A stretch of DNA of 64,000 bases from Pseudomonas marginalis (GTDB lineage Bacteria; Pseudomonadota; Gammaproteobacteria; Pseudomonadales; Pseudomonadaceae): the NCBI RefSeq assembly GCF_008692035.1, contig NZ_VTFG01000002.1:310001-374000 (forward strand). Direction: 5' to 3'. Shown here in pieces: positions 17,944-24,819 of the stretch. Under the pieces are notes generated by a model that saw nothing but the letters and a program-made list of their open reading frames with translations, did not search any database and was not told the origin of the DNA. Numbering within the stretch: position 1 is the first letter of the stretch; the number at the start of each line of letters is the position of its first letter. The position numbers were made by a program, and so were the translations under genes.

Positions 17944-17971
17944 ATGCCCCGTATCGATTGATACGAGGCAT
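17944..17971 (-). terminator. Intrinsic terminator of brnQ
   Basis: On the minus strand TGCCTCGTATC-aatc-GATACGGGGCA is followed by eight Ts. The arms pair over about 11 bases with one G-T pair. It lies 26 bp beyond the brnQ stop. Confidence 0.88.
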
Positions 17972-17996
17972 TTCCGTACTGCATGAAACCCGCTTG

Positions 17997-19310
17997 TTAT
18001 GCGATGGCTTCGCTGCGCTTACCCAGCATGCGATCAATGACGACCGCCACAACCAGCGTCATCACCGACGGCACCAGCCACGCCAGGCCTTGCTCGCTCA
18101 GCGGCAGGTTCGCCAGCTGCGAAGGCATCCAGCCTGCCAGGCCTGCGCCCTTGAGCGCGTCAATGCAACCAAAGATGAACGACACCAGCATCACCGGCCC
18201 GACGATACGGCCCTGTTCCTGCCAGAAGTCTTTGCAGAAGCTCAACGCCACCAGCACGATGCACGGCGGATAGATCGCAGTGAGTACCGGGATCGAGAAC
18301 GCAATCAGCTTGGTCAGGCCCAGGTTCGACACGAACAGCGAGAACAGCGCCAGAATGACGACCAGCGCCTTGTAGGACAGCGGCAGGATTTTGCTGAAGT
18401 ACTCGGCACACGCGCAGGTCAGGCCGACGGCTGTGACCAGGCATGCCAGGGAGATCAATACAGCCAGGAACCCACTGCCCAGGGAACCGAAGGTGTGCTG
18501 AACATAAGCGTGCAGCACTGCGGCGCCATTGGCCGCGCCGGCAGCGACTTCATGGCTGCCCGACCCGAGGCGGAACAGGCTGACATACACCAGCGCCAAA
18601 CCGACGCCGGCAATCAACCCGGCAATGATCGCGTAGCGGGTGATCAGCTTGGGCGATTCGACACCACGGGAACGGATCGCATTGACGATCACAATGCCAA
18701 ACACCAGCGCACCCAGGGTATCCATGGTCAAGTAGCCATTGATAAAGCCCTGGGAAAACGGTGCGGCGACGTATTCCGGGGTGGCGACACCCACCTCACC
18801 AGCCGGCAGGGCAAACGCGGCAATGCCGAGGATGGCCAGGGCGATGATCTTCAGCGGCGCCAGGAAGCGACCCACGGTGTCCAGCAGTCGGCCTGGGTAC
18901 AGGGAGACAAAGAACACCACCAGGAAATACACCGAGCTGTAGAGGAACAACGCCAGCGGGCTTTCGCCGGTCAGCGGCGCCAGGCCCACTTCAAACGACA
19001 CGGTCGCGGTACGCGGGGTGGCGAACAGCGGCCCTACCGCCAGATACGCCGCCGCCGCGAGCAGGCCACCGGCGATCTTGCCGATCGGGCTGCTCAGCGC
19101 GTCCATGCCGCCTCCGACCTTGGCCAGGGCGATCACGGTGACCACCGGCAGGCCAACGGCGGTGATCAGGAAGCCCAGCGCCGCCATCCAGACATGAGGC
19201 CCGGACTGCAAACCAACGATAGGCGGGAAGATGATGTTGCCGGCGCCCACGAACAGGGCGAAGGTCATGAAGCCCAACGCCAGGATGTCCTGGCTTTTCA
19301 ACACTTTCAT
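17997..19310 (-). CDS. brnQ: Branched-chain amino acid transporter, BrnQ/BraB type
   Basis: 437 residues from the ATG at 19310 with GAGG upstream; extension to 19394 gives non-family sequence. The N-terminus KSQDILALGFMTFALFVGAGNIIFPP is the conserved sodium-site region of the LIVCS family, and about 12 hydrophobic segments follow. BrnQ/BraB carriers import Leu, Ile and Val with sodium across the inner membrane. Position next to sucD matches braB in P. aeruginosa. The upstream region has a perfect 8-base-arm dyad at 19504-19521, a candidate operator. Confidence 0.94.
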   Translation of the reverse strand: MKVLKSQDILALGFMTFALFVGAGNIIFPPIVGLQSGPHVWMAALGFLITAVGLPVVTVIALAKVGGGMDALSSPIGKIAGGLLAAAAYLAVGPLFATPRTATVSFEVGLAPLTGESPLALFLYSSVYFLVVFFVSLYPGRLLDTVGRFLAPLKIIALAILGIAAFALPAGEVGVATPEYVAAPFSQGFINGYLTMDTLGALVFGIVIVNAIRSRGVESPKLITRYAIIAGLIAGVGLALVYVSLFRLGSGSHEVAAGAANGAAVLHAYVQHTFGSLGSGFLAVLISLACLVTAVGLTCACAEYFSKILPLSYKALVVILALFSLFVSNLGLTKLIAFSIPVLTAIYPPCIVLVALSFCKDFWQEQGRIVGPVMLVSFIFGCIDALKGAGLAGWMPSQLANLPLSEQGLAWLVPSVMTLVVAVVIDRMLGKRSEAIA

Positions 19311-19503
19311 TTGAGGAAATACCACACTACTGAATCGGAATTTAGAGAGGGATTCCCTATGGATGAGGGAAATGCTGCCGGCCCTTATGGGCACCGGCCG
19401 GTCTAGCGCGCAGCTTCCTTTTGGGAGGCGGACGCATAAAGAGGCGGCTAGGGTACAGAATTAGCCTGACAAACGCACTGTTGCGGGGCGGACTGTCCGA
19501 TAA

Positions 19504-19521
19504 GCGACATCTCGATGTCGC
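19504..19521. promoter_or_regulatory. Perfect dyad upstream of brnQ
   Basis: GCGACATCTCGATGTCGC has 8-base arms around TC, about 195 bp upstream of brnQ. It is too short-looped for a stable terminator and reads like an operator for a dimeric regulator. The regulator is unknown. Confidence 0.4.
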
Positions 19522-19555
19522 GTTTTCATACTTAATTTGGCAATACAAACAAAAT

Positions 19556-19643
19556 TGTGGGAGGGGGCTTGCCCCCGATAGCGGTGCGTCAGTCCCACAT
19601 TAGCTGGCTGATGCACTGCAATCGGGGAAAGCCCCCTCCCACA
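19556..19643. repeat. REPIN (inverted REP pair)
   Basis: Two REP sequences in inverted orientation: TGTGGGAGGGGGCTTGCCCC at the left and GGGGAAAGCCCCCTCCCACA at the right, with about 40 bp of loop that itself carries a short inverted repeat. REPINs in P. fluorescens are spread by RAYT transposases; none is in this window. Confidence 0.92.
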
Positions 19644-19673
19644 TTTGAATCGTCAACAATCTGCAGAATGCAC

Positions 19674-19697
19674 AAAGGCCACCCGAAGGTGGCCTTT
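19674..19697 (-). terminator. Intrinsic terminator of sucCD
   Basis: AAAGGCCACC-CGAA-GGTGGCCTTT, 30 bp beyond the sucD stop, with a TTT on the minus-strand exit side. Confidence 0.88.
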
Positions 19698-19726
19698 GCT
19701 GGTAAAGCGTCAGCTAAGCGCGAGGC

Positions 19727-20608
19727 TTACTTGACAGCCCAACCGGTCAGCTCGGCCAAGGCCTTGCCGATGTCTGCCAGCGAACGCACGGTTTTAACGC
19801 CTGCGTCTTGCAGTGCAGCGAATTTCTCGTCTGCAGTGCCTTTGCCGCCAGAGATGATTGCGCCCGCATGGCCCATGCGCTTGCCCGCAGGGGCAGTCAC
19901 ACCAGCGATGTAGGAAACAACCGGCTTGGTCACGTGTGCCTTGATATAGGCAGCCGCTTCTTCTTCAGCCGAACCGCCGATCTCACCGATCATCACGATC
20001 GCTTCGGTCTTCGGGTCTTCCTGGAACAGCTTCAGGATATCGATGAAGTTGGAGCCCGGGATCGGGTCACCGCCGATGCCGACGCAAGTCGACTGACCGA
20101 AACCGGCGTCAGTGGTCTGCTTCACAGCTTCGTAGGTCAGGGTGCCGGAACGGGAAACGATACCGACTTTACCTGGCAAGTGAATGTGACCTGGCATGAT
20201 GCCGATCTTGCATTCGCCTGGAGTGATCACGCCTGGGCAGTTAGGGCCGATCAGGACTACGCCCAGCTCGTCGCACTTAACTTTAGCGTCCAGCATGTCC
20301 AGGGTAGGAATGCCTTCGGTGATGCACACGATCAGCTTGATGCCGCCGAATGCCGCTTCCAGGATCGAGTCCTTGCAGAAAGGAGCTGGAACGTAGATCA
20401 CGCTGGCGGTGGCGCCAGTGGCAGCTACAGCGTCTTTCACGGTGTTGAACACTGGCAGGCCCAGGTGCTCGGTGCCGCCTTTGCCCGGGGTTACGCCGCC
20501 AACCATCTTGGTGCCGTATTCGATGGCTTGCTGGGTGTGGAAACTACCTTGCGAACCGGTAATACCCTGGCAGATAACTTTGGTGTCTTTATTGATCAGG
20601 ACGCTCAT
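19727..20608 (-). CDS. sucD: Succinyl-CoA synthetase alpha subunit
   Basis: 293 residues. CoA- and phosphate-binding motifs include ITGSQGSFHTQQAI, VYVPAPFCKDSI, GPNCPGVITPGE and the phosphohistidine loop GHAGAIISGGKGTADEK. The enzyme makes ATP or GTP from succinyl-CoA in the TCA cycle. The ATG overlaps the sucC stop by one base (TAATG), so the two are translated together. Confidence 0.98.
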   Translation of the reverse strand: MSVLINKDTKVICQGITGSQGSFHTQQAIEYGTKMVGGVTPGKGGTEHLGLPVFNTVKDAVAATGATASVIYVPAPFCKDSILEAAFGGIKLIVCITEGIPTLDMLDAKVKCDELGVVLIGPNCPGVITPGECKIGIMPGHIHLPGKVGIVSRSGTLTYEAVKQTTDAGFGQSTCVGIGGDPIPGSNFIDILKLFQEDPKTEAIVMIGEIGGSAEEEAAAYIKAHVTKPVVSYIAGVTAPAGKRMGHAGAIISGGKGTADEKFAALQDAGVKTVRSLADIGKALAELTGWAVK

Positions 20609-21774
20609 TATTTGCCCTCCGCAGCTTTGACAACTTGTTGAGCAGCGTCGGTCAGGCTGGTAGCCGCGATGATGTTCAAACCGCTTTCTGCCAGTACTTT
20701 AGCGCCCAGTTCAGCATTGTTGCCTTCAAGGCGAACAACAACCGGGATTTTAACGCCGACTTCTTTCACTGCACCGATGATGCCTTCGGCAATCATGTCG
20801 CAACGAACGATGCCGCCGAAGATGTTGACCAGTACTGCAGCGACGTTGGAGTCGGACAGGATGATCTTGAAGGCTTCGGTTACGCGTTCTTTGGTAGCAC
20901 CACCGCCCACGTCGAGGAAGTTGGCTGGTTTGCCGCCATGCAGGTTGACGATGTCCATGGTACCCATGGCCAGGCCGGCACCGTTGACCATGCAACCGAT
21001 GTTACCTTCCAGGGCTACGTAGTTCAGTTCGAACTTGGCAGCGTGCGCTTCGCGCGGATCGTCCTGGGACGGATCGTGGAAAGTCTTCAGCTTAGGCTGA
21101 CGGTACATGGCGTTGGCGTCGATGTTGATCTTGGCGTCGAGGCAGTGCAGATCGCCATCAGCCTTGATCACCAGCGGGTTCACTTCCAGCAGGGCCAGAT
21201 CGTGATCCTGGAACAGCTTGGCCAGACCTACGAAGATCTTGGCGAACTGGGCAACTTGCTTGCCTTCCAGGCCCAGCTGGAAAGCCAGCTCGCGACCCTG
21301 GAATGGCTGGGCGCCAACCAGTGGATCGATAGTGGCTTTCAGGATTTTTTCTGGGGTTTCGTGAGCGATCTTCTCGATGTCCACGCCACCTTCGGTGGAA
21401 GCCATGAACACGATGCGACGGCTCGAACGGTCAACGACAGCGCCCAGGTACAGCTCTTTAGCGATATCAGTGCACGATTCAACCAGGATCTTGGTGACTG
21501 GCTGGCCATTGGCATCAGTCTGGTAAGTCACCAGACGCTTGCCCAGCCACTGCTGTGCGAAGGCCTTGGCGTCTTCTTTGCTGCGAACCAGCTTAACGCC
21601 GCCCGCTTTACCGCGACCACCAGCGTGGACCTGGGCTTTGACAACCCACTCGGTGCCGCCGATTTTGTCGCAAGCTTCTGCTGCTGCTTCCGGGGTGTCT
21701 ACTGCGTAGCCCTTGGAAACTGGCAGGCCGTATTCAGCGAACAGCTGCTTACCCTGATACTCGTGAAGATTCAT
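20608..21774 (-). CDS. sucC: Succinyl-CoA synthetase beta subunit
   Basis: 388 residues from the ATG at 21774, starting MNLHEYQGKQLFAEYGLPVS, an ATP-grasp protein. The ATP site region VVKAQVHAGGRGKAGGV and the C-terminal nucleotide-loop stretch GGIVRCDMIAEGI are intact. It pairs with SucD. The 203-bp leader to lpdG contains mutually exclusive hairpins that probably correspond to the sucC RNA motif, so control at the RNA level is likely. Confidence 0.98.
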   Translation of the reverse strand: MNLHEYQGKQLFAEYGLPVSKGYAVDTPEAAAEACDKIGGTEWVVKAQVHAGGRGKAGGVKLVRSKEDAKAFAQQWLGKRLVTYQTDANGQPVTKILVESCTDIAKELYLGAVVDRSSRRIVFMASTEGGVDIEKIAHETPEKILKATIDPLVGAQPFQGRELAFQLGLEGKQVAQFAKIFVGLAKLFQDHDLALLEVNPLVIKADGDLHCLDAKINIDANAMYRQPKLKTFHDPSQDDPREAHAAKFELNYVALEGNIGCMVNGAGLAMGTMDIVNLHGGKPANFLDVGGGATKERVTEAFKIILSDSNVAAVLVNIFGGIVRCDMIAEGIIGAVKEVGVKIPVVVRLEGNNAELGAKVLAESGLNIIAATSLTDAAQQVVKAAEGK

Positions 21775-21780
21775 GCTTTT

Positions 21781-21977
21781 TACCGTCTTCGTTAGGTACT
21801 GCGCATTCGGCGCTGCGCTCATTATGAGTGCCGCGCCACCTGTGACTGCTGCTTGCGCAACTTGCGGGGCTCAGGCCCGTAAAGCTGCGCAAGACTGCGT
21901 CCAGCGGATATTCCGCGGTGAGTCTTGCGCGCAAGGCTCACGACGGGCAACTCCGCCGTGGTTTCTTATTATCTCGC
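21781..21977 (-). promoter_or_regulatory. sucC leader with competing hairpins (candidate sucC RNA)
   Basis: On the transcribed (minus) strand three copies of a CTTGCGC/GCGCAAG motif occur at 21924-21935, 21886-21896 and 21852-21859. AGTCTTGCGC (21921-21930) pairs with GCGCAAGACT (21887-21896) around an inner stem GCGGA/TCCGC (21904-21916). The same GCGCAAG can instead pair with CTTGCGCA at 21852-21859. Exactly this position, upstream of sucC in Pseudomonas, is where the Rfam sucC motif was described; I assign it from memory of that motif's location, not from a covariance search. Confidence 0.55.
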
Positions 21978-23414
21978 TTAGCGCTTCTTCTTGTTGGCGA
22001 TGTGGATGGCATGGCCATTCACTGCCAACGCGGCTTCGTGCAGCGCTTCGGACAGGGTCGGATGGGAGAAGACCATCATGCCGATGTCCTCGGCACTGGT
22101 GCCGAATTCCATACCGATCGCGCCCTGCTGAACCAGTTCTGCTGCGCCTGGGCCAATCACGTGGACGCCCAATACGCGGTCAGTCTTGGCATCAGCGATG
22201 ACTTTGACAAAACCACCGGTGTCGTTGGCTGCCATGGCACGGCCAGAAGCGGCAAACGGGAAGGTGCCGACGTTAACTTCAACGCCTTCAGCTTTCAACT
22301 GCTGTTCGTTCTTGCCGACCCATGCAATTTCCGGGTGGGTGTAGATAACCGATGGGATCAGGTCGTAGTTCATCTGGGTCTTGTGGCCCTTGATGCGCTC
22401 GACGACCATGATGCCTTCTTCGGAAGCCTTGTGCGCGAGCATCATGCCGCGAACCACGTCGCCAATGGCGTAGACGCCCGGAACGGTGGTAGCGCAGTGA
22501 TCGTCAACGTGGATGAAGCCACGCTCGTCGATGTTCACGCCGCTGTCGGAAGCCAGCAGGTCGGTGGTCACTGGACGGCGACCAACGGCTACGATCAGCT
22601 TGTCGAACGTGATGGTCTGTTCGCCATCCTTGTCGGTGTAGGTCACGACGACTTCTTCGCCGTTGACCTTAGAGCCGGTCACGCGAGCGCCCAGCTTGAT
22701 GTCCAGACCTTGTTTGGTCAGGGTTTTCAGCGCTTCCTTCGACACTGCGGTGTCAGCAGCCAGCAGGAACGTGTCCAGGGCTTCCAGCACGGTCACTTCG
22801 GAACCGAGGCGGGACCAGACCGAACCCAGTTCCAGGCCGATCACGCCGGCGCCGATCACGCCCAGGCGCTTAGGCACAGCCTGGAATTCCAGGGCGCCGG
22901 TCGAATCAACGATCACGTTCTGGTCAACCGGAGCCGGTGGAATATCGATTGGACGCGAACCTGGGGCCAGGATCACGTTCTCGGCTTCGATGACTTCTAC
23001 CGAGCCGTCCGGCTTGGTGATTTCAACTTTCTTGCCGGCCAGCAGCTTGCCGTGGCCTTGCAGGGAAGTCACGCCGTTGGCCTTGAACAAGGTGGCAACG
23101 CCGGAAGTCAGGCCTTTGACGATGTTGGCTTTACGGCCGACCATTGCTGGCACGTCCATGGTCACGCCGGCATGGTTGATGCCGTGGATCGCGAAACCGT
23201 CCTGGGCCTCGTGGAATTTCCAGGAGCTGTCCAGCAGCGCCTTGGACGGAATGCAACCGACGTTCAGGCAAGTACCGCCCAGTGCCAGTTTGCCTTCCTT
23301 GTCGGTGTATTTTTCGATGCAAGCAGTCGAGAGGCCCAGTTGTGCGGCCTTGATGGCGGCAACGTAGCCGCCAGGACCCGCACCAATCACTACAACGTCA
23401 AATTTCTGCGACAT
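21978..23414 (-). CDS. lpdG: Dihydrolipoamide dehydrogenase, E3 component
   Basis: 478 residues from the ATG at 23414. FAD fold DVVVIGAGPGGYVAAIKAAQ, redox disulfide GGTCLNVGCIPSKAL, NAD fold RLGVIGAGVIGLELGSVWSRLG and the C-terminal catalytic His-Glu pair in FSHPTLSEALHEA are all present. It reoxidises lipoamide of 2-oxoglutarate dehydrogenase and the glycine cleavage system. Sits between sucB and sucC as in other pseudomonads. Confidence 0.97.
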   Translation of the reverse strand: MSQKFDVVVIGAGPGGYVAAIKAAQLGLSTACIEKYTDKEGKLALGGTCLNVGCIPSKALLDSSWKFHEAQDGFAIHGINHAGVTMDVPAMVGRKANIVKGLTSGVATLFKANGVTSLQGHGKLLAGKKVEITKPDGSVEVIEAENVILAPGSRPIDIPPAPVDQNVIVDSTGALEFQAVPKRLGVIGAGVIGLELGSVWSRLGSEVTVLEALDTFLLAADTAVSKEALKTLTKQGLDIKLGARVTGSKVNGEEVVVTYTDKDGEQTITFDKLIVAVGRRPVTTDLLASDSGVNIDERGFIHVDDHCATTVPGVYAIGDVVRGMMLAHKASEEGIMVVERIKGHKTQMNYDLIPSVIYTHPEIAWVGKNEQQLKAEGVEVNVGTFPFAASGRAMAANDTGGFVKVIADAKTDRVLGVHVIGPGAAELVQQGAIGMEFGTSAEDIGMMVFSHPTLSEALHEAALAVNGHAIHIANKKKR

Positions 23415-23436
23415 GAAAATAGTTCCTCTATTTAGC

Positions 23437-23470
23437 AGCAAGCTTTCAAGCCGCAAGCCCCAAGCCCAAC
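23437..23470. repeat. Degenerate CAAGC short-period repeat
   Basis: The sucB-lpdG gap (23415-23515) carries GCAAGCTTTCAAGCC and GCAAGCCCCAAGCCC, a run of CAAGC words every 7-8 bases. Similar AAGCTGCAAGC runs are frequent between Pseudomonas genes. No gene or hairpin terminator is evident in this gap. Confidence 0.45.
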
Positions 23471-23515
23471 TGCCTTATCCGGCAATCTGTCACTTGAGAC
23501 CTGCAGCTGCTTCTA

Positions 23516-24775
23516 TCAGATATCCAGCAGCAGACGAGCCGGGTCTTCCAGCAGGTTCTTGATGGTCACCAGGAAAGTCACGGCTTCTTTACCATCGATC
23601 AGGCGGTGATCGTAAGACAGCGCCAGGTACATCATTGGGCGGATCACGACTTGGCCGTTGATGGCCATCGGACGCTGGATGATGTTGTGCATGCCCAGGA
23701 TCGCGGCTTGCGGCGGGTTAACGATCGGCGTCGACATCATCGAACCGAAGGTACCACCGTTGGTGATGGTGAAGGTACCACCGGTCATCTCGTCGATGGT
23801 CAGCTTGCCGTCACGGGCTTTCTTGCCGAAGCCGGCGATGCCGCCTTCGATTTCAGCCAGGCTCATCAGTTCGGCGTTACGCAGGACCGGGACCACCAGG
23901 CCACGGTCGCTGGACACGGCAACGCCGACGTCTGCATAACCGTGGTAAACGATGTCGCCGCCGTCGATGGAAGCGTTGACTGCCGGGAAGCGTTTCAGCG
24001 CTTCGGTGGCCGCTTTCACGAAGAACGACATGAAGCCCAGGCGCACGCCGTTGTGGGACTTCTCGAACAGATCCTTGTACTTCGAACGCAGAGCCATGAC
24101 TTCGGTCATGTCGACTTCGTTGAAAGTGGTCAGCATCGCCATGTTCGACTGTGCTTCAACCAGGCGCTTGGCCACGGTGGCACGCACGCGGGTCATCGGT
24201 ACACGCTTCTCGGTGCGGTCGCCGGCAGCGAACACAGGCGCAGCGGCAGCCGGGGCAGCAGCCTTGGCAGGCGCGGCAGCCGGAGCGTTTTTCTTGGCTT
24301 CAACAGCAGCGACCACGTCTTCCTTGGTCACACGGCCGTCTTTGCCGGTGCCTTTGATGGAAGCCAGGTTGATGCCGTTTTCTTCAGCCAACTGGCGAGC
24401 AGCCGGTGCGGCGATTGGATCTTCGCCACCCGCAGCCGGAGCGGCAGCAGGTGCCGAGGCAGCGGCCGGTGCAGCAGCGGCAGCAGGAGCAGCGGCAGCG
24501 GCCGGTGCAGCAGCGGCAGCAGGAGCAGCGGCAGCGCTGCCCTCTTCGATCGAGCCGAGTACCTGGTTCGACAGAACGGTAGCGCCCTCTTCGGCAACGA
24601 TTGCGCCCAGCACGCCGTCAGCCTCGGCCAACACTTCCAGCACGACTTTGTCGGTCTCGATGTCGACGATCAGGTCGTCACGCTTGACGGCCTCACCTGG
24701 TTTCTTGTGCCAGGTGGCAACGGTGCCATCGGCAACCGATTCCGGGAATGACGGGGCTTTGATTTCGATAGCCAT
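23516..24775 (-). CDS. sucB: Dihydrolipoamide succinyltransferase, E2 of OGDH
   Basis: 419 residues. The lipoyl domain has Lys43 in DIETDKVVLEV; then comes a long Ala-Pro linker (about 80-120), an E3/E1-binding domain (PAARQLAEENGINLASIKGTGKDGRVTKEDV) and the catalytic core ending SYDHRLIDGKEAV with its His and Asp. It transfers succinyl from lipoamide to CoA. The linker contains a perfect 36-base tandem duplication (24461-24532), which makes the protein a little longer than typical SucB. Confidence 0.97.
   Translation of the reverse strand: MAIEIKAPSFPESVADGTVATWHKKPGEAVKRDDLIVDIETDKVVLEVLAEADGVLGAIVAEEGATVLSNQVLGSIEEGSAAAAPAAAAAPAAAAAPAAAAAPAAASAPAAAPAAGGEDPIAAPAARQLAEENGINLASIKGTGKDGRVTKEDVVAAVEAKKNAPAAAPAKAAAPAAAAPVFAAGDRTEKRVPMTRVRATVAKRLVEAQSNMAMLTTFNEVDMTEVMALRSKYKDLFEKSHNGVRLGFMSFFVKAATEALKRFPAVNASIDGGDIVYHGYADVGVAVSSDRGLVVPVLRNAELMSLAEIEGGIAGFGKKARDGKLTIDEMTGGTFTITNGGTFGSMMSTPIVNPPQAAILGMHNIIQRPMAINGQVVIRPMMYLALSYDHRLIDGKEAVTFLVTIKNLLEDPARLLLDI
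24461..24532. repeat. Perfect 36-bp tandem duplication in sucB linker
   Basis: Positions 24461-24496 and 24497-24532 are identical, coding for a 12-residue Ala-Pro unit in the E2 swivelling linker. Length variation here should be tolerated because the linker is flexible. Confidence 0.95.
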
Positions 24776-24819
24776 TATCTGTGGGTCCTTAAAATTCGGT
24801 TTCAGTCAGCGCGAAGGCG

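Larger units (their letters stand above)
19311..19726. other. 416-bp intergenic region brnQ-sucD
   Basis: No convincing gene. It holds the brnQ promoter region, a perfect dyad (19504-19521), a REPIN (19556-19643) and the sucD terminator (19674-19697). Confidence 0.8.

Noticed and set aside
17958..19406. Plus-strand open frame opposite brnQ
   Set aside because: The translation is a low-complexity Gln/Arg/His mix typical of shadows of membrane protein genes.
19556..19643. REPIN considered as rho-independent terminator or sRNA gene
   Set aside because: The sequence recurs at several gene ends in the window and has the inverted REP-pair form with no T tract, so it is a dispersed repeat.
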